DNA from: an uncultured Bacteroidales bacterium
GTDB taxonomy: Bacteria > Bacteroidota > Bacteroidia > Bacteroidales > UBA932
Length of the DNA stretch: 11,274 nucleotides
Reading direction: 5' to 3'
Assembly (NCBI GenBank): GCA_937899055.1
Contig: CALBPX010000004.1
Span: forward strand, 1-11,274
Each line of letters starts with the position of its first letter. The first letter of the stretch is position 1. The notes below the pieces were generated by a model. The model did not search any database. It was not told the origin of the DNA and saw only the letters and a list, made by a program, of their open reading frames with translations. This document shows, one piece after another, positions 1 through 5,309 of the stretch. The position numbers and the translations under genes were made by a program.

Positions 1-1
1 G

Positions 2-412
2 CTTGGGCGCACGGTCTATGGAGGCGGCGGAATCATCCCCGATGTCTATATTCCTGTAGATACCTCGCATTATTCAAAGAGCTATCTTTTGGCTGTAAAC
101 AGGGGCATTCTCAGCGATTTTGTGGGCATATATTCAGATAATCATCGCAGAGAATTTGAAAAGAAATACGGCACATACTCCAAGTTCGTAAAGGGGTTTG
201 AAGTGTCTGACGAGTATTTCAAGGAGTTTCTGGATTATGCCGCTCAGAACGGCATTGAGTTTACAGAAGAGGAACTCCAGAAGTCTTCCGGTGAACTTAA
301 GAACTATCTTAAAGGGCTGATAATCCGTAATCTGTACGGTCTGGACCATTACATCCGCTACGACAACCTCTCTGATGCCGAGGTACAGAAGGCGTTGGAG
401 CGGCTGAGATAA
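2..412 (+). CDS. C-terminal processing peptidase (S41 family), 3' end only
   Basis: The reading frame is open from base 2 and enters from outside the window, so only the last 136 codons are present. The visible part begins with GRTVYGGGGIIPDVYIP. Established knowledge: this glycine-rich stretch is typical of the segment after the catalytic Ser/Lys region of Bacteroidota carboxy-terminal processing (Tsp/Prc-like) peptidases, which act in the periplasm on protein C-termini. What follows is a charged, mostly helical C-terminal region ending in ALERLR. The PDZ domain and the catalytic Ser and Lys lie upstream and cannot be checked. A TTG at 89 could be read as a start, but the homology continues upstream of it in the same frame. 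The TAA stop at 410-412 directly abuts the stop of mnmA on the other strand. Family call is confident; substrate and exact subfamily are unknown. Confidence 0.85.
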   Translation, partial: LGRTVYGGGGIIPDVYIPVDTSHYSKSYLLAVNRGILSDFVGIYSDNHRREFEKKYGTYSKFVKGFEVSDEYFKEFLDYAAQNGIEFTEEELQKSSGELKNYLKGLIIRNLYGLDHYIRYDNLSDAEVQKALERLR

Positions 413-1579
413 CTACTCCTTTATAGGGCCGCTTCCGAGCATTTCACCGCTTGGATCATACCATACGGCAAACTGCCCCGGGGTAATGCCCCTTTGAGGC
501 TGGTCAAAGAGTATGTACATTCCGTCTTTGTGCATATTCAGAACAGCCTTCTGCAGAGGCTGCCGGTAGCGTATCCTGACAAGATAGGCTCTTTCTTCTC
601 CTATGTCCATCTTGAGATCGTCTCTGATCCAGTGTACTTCTCCTGCGTTGATTCTGAGGCCTTTGCGGTAAAGCCCCGGATGGTCTTTGCCTTCTCCCAC
701 ATAAATGGTGTTTGACACTGGATCCGTGGCAATTATGAAGATGCTGCCCTGATGCCCGCCTATGTTCAGGCCATGCCTCTGGCCTATGGTGTAGTACTGA
801 ACTCCGATGTGCTTTCCTATGATCTTTCCGTCTTGCGGAGCGTATTTTACGGGGCTGTAGTCATCCGGTGCCTGCCTGCTTTTTATCCTTTCAAAATCTT
901 CTGCAAAGATTTCCACCACGTTTCCGTCCTTTGGCTTGATTACCTGCTGGAGAAATACCGGAAGGTCAACCTTGCCCACAAAGCAAATGCCCTGGCTGTC
1001 TTTCTTTTCAGCAGAAGGGAGCGAAGCCTGGCGGGCTATTTCTCTGACCTGGGGCTTTGTAAGATGGCCTATGGGGAAGAGGGCTCTGGATAGCTGCTGC
1101 TGAGTCAGTTGGCAAAGGAAGTAGCTTTGGTCTTTGTTAGGGTCGTCTCCGGCCAGTATCCGGCAAATCTGACGGCCGCCGGCATCTATTGTTTCTTTCT
1201 TGCAGTAATGCCCGGTTGCAACATAGTCTCCGCCCAGCTGGCTTACCTTGTCCAGGAACGAGGCAAACTTTATCTTGCTGTTACACAGCACATCGGGGTT
1301 GGGAGTGCGTCCTGCGGCATATTCCGAGAACATATAGTCCACAACCTGCTTGCGGTAGTCTTGGCTCAGATCTACAAAATGGAAGGGAATGCCAATTTTG
1401 CGGGCCACCATTTCGGCCACGGCTTTTTCTTCTTCCCACTCACATTCGCCGTGCAGGGTTCCGGTTATGTCGTGCCAGTTCTGCATGTACATAGCCTCTA
1501 CATTGTAGCCCTGCTGCTTTAAAAGCAAGGCTGCAACGCTGGAATCCACTCCGCCGCTGAGTCCTACGATTATCTTCAT
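413..1579 (-). CDS. mnmA: tRNA-specific 2-thiouridylase MnmA
   Basis: 388 residues, a normal length for the family. The enzyme adenylates C2 of U34 in tRNAs for Lys, Glu and Gln and transfers sulfur to make s2U34 in the cytoplasm. Seen in the protein: the PP-loop ATPase motif SGGVDSS at residues 8-14; the first catalytic cysteine in NPDVLCN (C99); a GHYCKK segment near 123; the sequence DPNKDQSYFL near 146-155; and the second catalytic cysteine in GICFVG (C199). These correspond to the two cysteines that form the persulfide/disulfide in E. coli MnmA. The C-terminal half (about 210-388) carries the central and beta-barrel domains, including YYTIGQRHGL. It starts at an ATG whose upstream side has a TAATTTTG box only seven bases away. 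It lies downstream of ffs and mltG on the same strand. Its TAG stop abuts the S41 gene stop with no gap. Confidence 0.97.
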   Translation of the reverse strand: MKIIVGLSGGVDSSVAALLLKQQGYNVEAMYMQNWHDITGTLHGECEWEEEKAVAEMVARKIGIPFHFVDLSQDYRKQVVDYMFSEYAAGRTPNPDVLCNSKIKFASFLDKVSQLGGDYVATGHYCKKETIDAGGRQICRILAGDDPNKDQSYFLCQLTQQQLSRALFPIGHLTKPQVREIARQASLPSAEKKDSQGICFVGKVDLPVFLQQVIKPKDGNVVEIFAEDFERIKSRQAPDDYSPVKYAPQDGKIIGKHIGVQYYTIGQRHGLNIGGHQGSIFIIATDPVSNTIYVGEGKDHPGLYRKGLRINAGEVHWIRDDLKMDIGEERAYLVRIRYRQPLQKAVLNMHKDGMYILFDQPQRGITPGQFAVWYDPSGEMLGSGPIKE

Positions 1580-1586
1580 TATGCTG

Positions 1587-1594
1587 CAAAATTA
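1587..1594 (-). promoter_or_regulatory. Candidate -7 box for mnmA
   Basis: On the minus strand this reads TAATTTTG, a match to the Bacteroidota sigma-70-type -7 consensus TAnnTTTG. The last G is seven bases before the mnmA ATG. With the five-base box-to-start offset inferred for ffs, transcription would begin about three bases before the start codon. I see no TTTG at -33 spacing; that region would be the 3' end of the SRP RNA. mnmA might instead be read through from the ffs transcript, so this is a motif match only. Confidence 0.35.
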
Positions 1595-1604
1595 ACAAAA
1601 AGAA

Positions 1605-1703
1605 GGGGCAAGCTACATATATCGCACCGCTACAACCTCATACCCTTGCTACCTTCCGATCCTGGGGGAGTTTTGAGGGAGCTGGTCGTATATGACTTAC
1701 CCC
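1605..1703 (-). ncRNA. ffs: Bacterial small signal recognition particle RNA (4.5S)
   Basis: The RNA partner of Ffh, which targets nascent membrane and secreted proteins to FtsY and the Sec translocon. On the minus strand the span begins GGGGTAAG and ends CTTGCCCC, which pair as an 8-bp closing helix with one G-U. CATATA and TATATG extend the stem after a single unpaired base on the 5' side. The apical part holds ATCGGAAGGTAGCAAGGG, the conserved helix 8 core that binds the Ffh M domain, with the GGAA tetraloop at 1657-1654. The 99-nt length fits a short bacterial SRP RNA without an Alu domain, and CGACCAGCTCCC followed by the helix 8 core is what I recognise from Bacteroidetes SRP RNAs. A U-rich stretch (minus strand TTCTTTTTG, from 1604 down) follows the 3' end and may help termination or processing. 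The 5' end is placed five bases after a TATCTTTG box; both ends are approximate. Confidence 0.92.
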
Positions 1704-1707
1704 GGTG

Positions 1708-1737
1708 CAAAGATACACTTTTTTTGAAATCTTCAAA
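1708..1737 (-). promoter_or_regulatory. Probable promoter of ffs (-33 TTTG, -7 TATCTTTG)
   Basis: Minus strand: TTTG at 1737-1734, an 18-base spacer, then TATCTTTG at 1715-1708. This fits the Bacteroidota primary sigma pattern (TTTG about 20 bases from TAnnTTTG), with a spacer one or two bases short. The first G of the SRP closing helix lies five bases downstream, where a transcription start would be expected. The -33 element sits inside a 12-bp AT-rich inverted repeat. Confidence 0.65.
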
Positions 1738-1743
1738 AAAAGT
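1717..1743. repeat. 12-bp perfect inverted repeat between mltG and ffs; possible weak terminator
   Basis: ACTTTTTTTGAA at 1717-1728 and its exact reverse complement at 1732-1743, separated by three bases. It starts five bases after the mltG stop on the minus strand, so it could fold in the mltG mRNA 3' end. The stem is almost all A-U and no U-tract follows the hairpin, so it is not a textbook intrinsic terminator. It also contains the presumed -33 element of ffs, so it could be a protein-binding operator or a simple AT palindrome. Confidence 0.55.
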
Positions 1744-1748
1744 ATCTC

Positions 1749-2807
1749 TCACTCAGCTTTCTGTCTGGCTGCCTGGGCGCGTGCGCGTGTAAGGGAGTCC
1801 AAGGCTCGGCGATAGTCTCTGGCGTTTGCAAAGTGTTCTCTTTCGTTTCTGGCAAAGCGGTGCGTGCCGTTGAACTTTGGGCTGGCACAGAAGAACATAT
1901 AGTCTGTCCTGGCCAGGTTCAGCACTCCGTCCAGGCAGTCTTTGGTGGGGGCCATGATAGGGCCCGGAGGAAGCCCATAGACTTTGTACGTGTTGTAGGG
2001 CGAATCGGTTTCAAGATGCCGTTTGAGAACTCTGGTTATGGTAAAATCTCCGGTAGCATAAATTACGGTAGGGTCTGCGCAAAGTTTCCACCCCTTTTTG
2101 AGACGGTTGTAATACACGCTTGCAATGTTCGGATATTCAGGTACATAATTGCTTTCTCCATAAACTATGGAGGCCAGAATTGAGACATCTTTTGGGCTTA
2201 GACCTATGTTCTTTGCCTTCTGCAGCCTTTCCTCAGTCCAGAACTTGTCATACTCTTTCTTCATCCTTTCCAGAAAATCCTTTGGAGTTGCAGTCCAGTA
2301 AAATTCATAGGAATCTGGTATGACAAGAGAAAGTACGTTTGCAGTATCGGTACCCAGAGTCTGAAGATACTGGTTGTCCGTAAAGGCTTCCATGAACGCG
2401 GCCGAGTCTGCCATCATTCTTTTTCCGAGTTTTGCGGCAAGGTTTTTTGCATGCCTGATTCTTCCGCTCAGAGGCAGCATGAGCGGAGTCTGGTATCCGT
2501 ATTTTATATTCCTGACAGTCTGGATATTGGTGGCCAGAGAATCCAGGACATAGCGTCCGGGATGTATGTGAGAGGGCAGCTGCTCACGGTTTGCAACCTT
2601 TATAAATGAGCCGATATCAATAAGATGCTTTTCCAGAGAATCCATCAGGGCAGAAAAGTCTGTATCCGGCCTTACATACAGAACGGTCTTGTGAGCAACA
2701 TTCTTCTTGTTCTTCTGCATGAAACGGTAAAGCCCTATGCAAGCGGGAACTGCAAGAACAATTACTATGACGGCAAGCCACTTTGCAAATCTGTTTTTCT
2801 TAGTCAT
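1749..2807 (-). CDS. mltG: Endolytic peptidoglycan transglycosylase MltG (YceG-like)
   Basis: 352 residues, normal for the family. MltG is an inner-membrane enzyme that cleaves nascent glycan strands and is thought to set their length. Seen: a short basic N-terminus followed by one membrane segment (about residues 10-27), with the rest expected in the periplasm. The conserved catalytic domain includes LASIVYGESN (211-220), SVYYNRLKKG (230-239), the signature ADPTVIYATGD (244-254), NTYKVYGLPPGPIMAP (272-287) and the C-terminal YMFFCASPKFNGTHRFA (303-319). In many homologues the first motif reads IVEKET or similar; here the first acid is Tyr216 and the second is Glu218. The gene diverges from cdd across a 50-bp gap with a TAAATTTG box. 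ffs and mnmA follow it on the same strand. The basic C-terminal tail (RARAQAARQKAE) is low complexity. Confidence 0.95.
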   Translation of the reverse strand: MTKKNRFAKWLAVIVIVLAVPACIGLYRFMQKNKKNVAHKTVLYVRPDTDFSALMDSLEKHLIDIGSFIKVANREQLPSHIHPGRYVLDSLATNIQTVRNIKYGYQTPLMLPLSGRIRHAKNLAAKLGKRMMADSAAFMEAFTDNQYLQTLGTDTANVLSLVIPDSYEFYWTATPKDFLERMKKEYDKFWTEERLQKAKNIGLSPKDVSILASIVYGESNYVPEYPNIASVYYNRLKKGWKLCADPTVIYATGDFTITRVLKRHLETDSPYNTYKVYGLPPGPIMAPTKDCLDGVLNLARTDYMFFCASPKFNGTHRFARNEREHFANARDYRRALDSLTRARAQAARQKAE

Positions 2808-2834
2808 ACCTGTAAAAATATGTTACAACTGACA

Positions 2835-2842
2835 CAAATTTA
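2835..2842 (-). promoter_or_regulatory. Candidate -7 box for mltG
   Basis: The minus strand reads TAAATTTG, a full match to TAnnTTTG. Using the offset inferred at ffs, the start of transcription would be near 2830, giving a leader of about 23 bases. No TTTG is seen at -33 spacing; that position falls in the A-rich first codons of cdd. It forms one arm of a palindrome with the cdd box. Confidence 0.5.
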
Positions 2843-2843
2843 T

Positions 2844-2851
2844 TAAATTTG
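2844..2851 (+). promoter_or_regulatory. Candidate -7 box for cdd
   Basis: TAAATTTG, a full match to TAnnTTTG, ends seven bases before the cdd ATG, so the predicted transcript has a leader of only about two bases. The -33 position (around 2820-2825) has TGTT rather than TTTG. It is the other arm of the 17-bp palindrome shared with the mltG box. Confidence 0.45.
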
Positions 2852-2857
2852 CGGTAT

Positions 2858-3328
2858 ATGAAAAAGAAAAAAGTCATAAGCTATCAGGAATATTCCAGTA
2901 TTTCTGAGTTGCCGGAAAAGGAAGCCCTGCTTCTGCAAGAGGCCATAGCCGCAACTGACGCTTCCTATTCGCCTTATTCCAAGTTCAGGGTAGGGGCGGC
3001 CGTAAGAGTCTCCGACGGGCGCATTTTCAAAGCCGCAAATCAGGAAAGCGAGGCTTTTCCTTCAGGAATGTGCGCAGAGCGTTCCCTGCTGTATTATGTG
3101 CTTTCTACTTTTCCGGATGTACCTATAGAGGCAATGGCCATAGCCGCAAAGAAAGGGCGCAAGCTTACAGAAACCCCAACAAGGCCTTGCGGAGCCTGCA
3201 TACAGGTCATGCTGGACGCCCAGAATCGCGGAGGAAAGCCCATAAAGATAATTCTGGGGGCCGCTTCAAAGATTGAGGTGATATCCTCTGTAAACGATCT
3301 GATTCCCTTTTCTTTTGACAACTTGTAA
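2858..3328 (+). CDS. cdd: Cytidine deaminase
   Basis: 156 residues from the ATG at 2858. Hydrolytically deaminates cytidine and deoxycytidine to uridine and deoxyuridine for pyrimidine salvage, in the cytoplasm. Seen: YSPYSKFRVGAA (37-48), the family's N-terminal signature; the nucleoside-binding NxE pair N61 and E63; the zinc and proton-shuttle motif MCAERS (C72, E74); and the second zinc motif PCGACIQVM (C111, C114). This is the homotetramer-type enzyme with three cysteine zinc ligands. The usual NVEN reads NQES here, a mild variation. A TTG at 2849 would add three residues, but it lies within the -7 box, so the ATG is preferred. The next gene is convergent, 17 bases away, and I see no hairpin between them. 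Confidence 0.95.
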   Translation: MKKKKVISYQEYSSISELPEKEALLLQEAIAATDASYSPYSKFRVGAAVRVSDGRIFKAANQESEAFPSGMCAERSLLYYVLSTFPDVPIEAMAIAAKKGRKLTETPTRPCGACIQVMLDAQNRGGKPIKIILGAASKIEVISSVNDLIPFSFDNL

Positions 3329-3345
3329 AAGCGCGGGGCAAGGTA

Positions 3346-4137
3346 TCAGAAATTGACTTTCAGGCCGTCGTAGGCTATGAATATACCTTCTGGCATCTCT
3401 GCAGTAAGATCTGCATGGGTGCCTTTTATTTTGTTTTCGTCTTCTGCCATCTGGTGAGAAAGATGAGTGATGAAAGTCTTTTTTGCTCCTATCTTCCGGG
3501 CCAGGCATACGGCCTCTTCCAAAGAAAAGTGAGAGATATGCTTTCCTCTTCTTACGGCATTTATGACCATGATTTCCAGCCCGTTGAGTTTTTTCAGCTC
3601 TTCCTCGGCGATATAGTTTGCATCTGTCAGGTAGCAGAGGCCTCCCATCCTGAAACCGAGTATGGGGAGCTTGTAGTGCATTGCCCTTATGGGTATGATC
3701 TGCCGGCCGGAAATCTCGAACGGCTTTTCGTCTATAATGTGAATGTCCAGTTTTGGAACTCCCGGGTAGGGCTCTTGGGCAAAGGCGTAAGAATATTCCA
3801 TTTTGAGGCCCTCCAGAACCCTCTGCTCGCAGAAGATGGTAGTAGGCTTGCGGTTGATGTAGTTGAGTGCCCTGACATCGTCCAGGCCACCGGTGTGGTC
3901 TTTGTGCTGATGCGTAAAAAGCAGGGCGTCAAAGTCTTCGATGCCGTTTGCCAGAGCCTGGGTCCTGAAATCCGGACCGCAGTCTATCAGCAGCTTGAGC
4001 CCGTTGTAATGGACAAAGGCAGAGGTTCTTAGCCTTTTGTCTTTAGGGTTGCTGCTGCTGCACACTGAGCAGTGGCAGCCTATCATCGGAACTCCGGTGG
4101 ATGTTCCTGTTCCCAAAAATGTTATTGAGTTGAGCAT
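3346..4137 (-). CDS. Metallo-beta-lactamase-fold hydrolase, PhnP-like
   Basis: 263 residues. Seen: N-terminal strand FLGTGTSTGVP (8-17); a CxCxxC cluster (C21, C23, C26), which in PhnP-type proteins holds a structural zinc; ID-CGPDFR (51-58), the first metal-site acid region; the core motif THQHKDH (75-81) with H76, H78, D80 and H81; AMHYK with H154; YLTDANYI with D172; and HISHFSLEEA followed by FITHLSH (about 200-228) supplying later ligands. The closest known function is PhnP, a 5-phosphoribosyl 1,2-cyclic phosphate phosphodiesterase of phosphonate breakdown, but no other phn gene is in view. Many Bacteroidota carry this protein without the C-P lyase pathway, so a cyclic phosphodiester is a plausible but unproven substrate. 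It diverges from the RsmI-like gene across 83 bp. Confidence 0.88.
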   Translation of the reverse strand: MLNSITFLGTGTSTGVPMIGCHCSVCSSSNPKDKRLRTSAFVHYNGLKLLIDCGPDFRTQALANGIEDFDALLFTHQHKDHTGGLDDVRALNYINRKPTTIFCEQRVLEGLKMEYSYAFAQEPYPGVPKLDIHIIDEKPFEISGRQIIPIRAMHYKLPILGFRMGGLCYLTDANYIAEEELKKLNGLEIMVINAVRRGKHISHFSLEEAVCLARKIGAKKTFITHLSHQMAEDENKIKGTHADLTAEMPEGIFIAYDGLKVNF

Positions 4138-4164
4138 ATTGTTCCAGTAGTAATTTCAGACAAA

Positions 4165-4172
4165 CAAATATA
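4165..4172 (-). promoter_or_regulatory. Candidate -7 box for the PhnP-like gene
   Basis: The minus strand reads TATATTTG, matching TAnnTTTG. The predicted start lies near 4160, giving a leader of about 23 bases. No TTTG stands at -33 spacing. Confidence 0.42.
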
Positions 4173-4204
4173 GCAAAACGCTCCTTATCAACGGCATTTT
4201 GAGT

Positions 4205-4212
4205 TATCTTTG
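4205..4212 (+). promoter_or_regulatory. Candidate -7 box for the RsmI-like/folB/mtaB operon
   Basis: TATCTTTG, the same octamer as in front of ffs, ends eight bases before the ATG at 4221. The predicted start near 4217 leaves a leader of about four bases. No -33 TTTG is evident. Confidence 0.5.
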
Positions 4213-4220
4213 CCCTCAGT

Positions 4221-4928
4221 ATGGCCAAGGGAAAATTATACCTGATTCCCTCTCCGCTGGGTGAGGGTACTGTGGTGGACAGCATGCCGCCCAGAAACAT
4301 ATACATCGTAGAATCCTTGAAACATTTTGTAGTGGAAGAGATTACCACTGCAAGAAGGTTTTTGTCGAGATGCGGGCTTAAGGGCAAGATAGACTCCCTG
4401 AACTTCTACGAACTGAACGAACACACGCCCGCAAAAACGGGTGCGGCTTATGTGAGCCTGCTTTTGGAGGGCAACGATGTAGGGCTGATTTCGGAGGCGG
4501 GGCTACCGGCCGTGGCGGACCCGGGCAGCACCTTGGTGGCAGCCTGCCACAGAGAGGATGTCCAGGTAATTCCACTGGTAGGTCCGTCATCGCTGATGAT
4601 GGCCCTGATGGCCAGCGGGCTCCAGGGTCAGAACTTTGCCTTCAATGGCTATCTTCCTGTAAAAGAGGATGCAAGAAAGGCTAAGCTGCGCCTCTATGAG
4701 GCAAACAGCCGCAAGATGAACCAGAGCCAGATCTTCATAGAAACTCCCTACAGGAACGATGCCCTGCTGGGTTCCATACTGGAGGTTTGCGCCCCGTCAA
4801 CCATGCTTACCGTTGCGGCGGATATAAGTCTGCCGGACGAATTCATAAAGACTCTTCCGGTGGGCGTTTGGAGAAAGACCGGCCTGAAGATAGGAAAGCG
4901 CCCATGCGTTTTCATACTGCTTGGCTGA
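4221..4928 (+). CDS. SAM-dependent methyltransferase, tetrapyrrole-methylase fold (RsmI-like)
   Basis: 235 residues, about 50 shorter than E. coli RsmI, which 2'-O-methylates C1402 of 16S rRNA. Shared features: GKLYLIPSPLGE at the N-terminus (RsmI has LYIVPTPIGN); VEE at 38-40 where RsmI has AED; VGLISEAGLPAVADPG (87-102), the SAM-site loop; LVGPSSLMMALMASG (119-133); FNGYLP (141-146); and ETPYR (174-178). Differences: the NL-DIT segment after the first strand is replaced by GTVVDSMPP, and the protein ends soon after GKRPCVFILLG, with no C-terminal extension. This short form is common in Bacteroidota and is usually annotated only as a SAM-dependent methyltransferase. Whether it does the RsmI reaction or has another target cannot be told from sequence. 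It is first in a probable operon, 30 bases upstream of folB. Confidence 0.88.
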   Translation: MAKGKLYLIPSPLGEGTVVDSMPPRNIYIVESLKHFVVEEITTARRFLSRCGLKGKIDSLNFYELNEHTPAKTGAAYVSLLLEGNDVGLISEAGLPAVADPGSTLVAACHREDVQVIPLVGPSSLMMALMASGLQGQNFAFNGYLPVKEDARKAKLRLYEANSRKMNQSQIFIETPYRNDALLGSILEVCAPSTMLTVAADISLPDEFIKTLPVGVWRKTGLKIGKRPCVFILLG

Positions 4929-4958
4929 ATTTGCAATTAAATAAGAATATACTTGGAT

Positions 4959-5309
4959 ATGAACAAGATAGAACTCAAGGACATGGAGTTTTTTTCCTCC
5001 CACGGATGCTTTGAGGAGGAAAGGACGGTGGGCAACAGGTTTGTGGTGAACCTGAGCGTGGAAGGCGATTTTTCCGCCGCTGCCCAAAGCGACAGCCTGT
5101 CCGATGCCGTAAACTATCAGACTCTGTACGACATAGTTGCGGCAGAAATGGCCGTTGCTTCAAATCTGCTTGAAAATGTGGCACATAGGATTGCCGGAAG
5201 GATAAAGGCGGAGTTTCCGGCCCTTAGTGTAATATCCGTTACAATAGACAAAATCAACCCTCCGCTCGGAGGCCGCCTCTACGCTTCCAGCGTAACATTC
5301 CAGATTTAA
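4959..5309 (+). CDS. folB: Dihydroneopterin aldolase
   Basis: 116 residues, normal length. It cleaves 7,8-dihydroneopterin to 6-hydroxymethyl-7,8-dihydropterin and glycolaldehyde in folate synthesis; the enzyme is an octamer of the tunnelling fold. By alignment from memory with the S. aureus enzyme, the key residues are E21 (in HGCFEEERTVGN), Y53 (in AVNYQTL), E72 (in LLENVAHRI) and K98 (in TIDKINPPLGG), all present. The ATG at 4959 is chosen; an in-frame TTG two codons upstream adds only two residues and would start nothing recognisable. The 30-base gap after the upstream methylase holds no convincing promoter, so cotranscription is likely. The TAA stop shares its final base with the ATG of mtaB (TAATG), suggesting translational coupling. 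Confidence 0.95.
   Translation: MNKIELKDMEFFSSHGCFEEERTVGNRFVVNLSVEGDFSAAAQSDSLSDAVNYQTLYDIVAAEMAVASNLLENVAHRIAGRIKAEFPALSVISVTIDKINPPLGGRLYASSVTFQI

Noticed and set aside
2849..2857. Upstream TTG start for cytidine deaminase
   Set aside because: The TTG is part of the TAAATTTG box, so it would not be transcribed; the ATG at 2858 is better.
3415..4032. 205-codon open frame on + opposite the PhnP-like gene
   Set aside because: It is fully antisense to a gene with clear catalytic motifs, resembles no family I know, and has no start context. It is a shadow of codon usage.
4948..4955. TATACTTG as a -7 box for folB
   Set aside because: It has one mismatch to TAnnTTTG, and the implied start of transcription would fall after the folB ATG. 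Read-through from the methylase gene is simpler.
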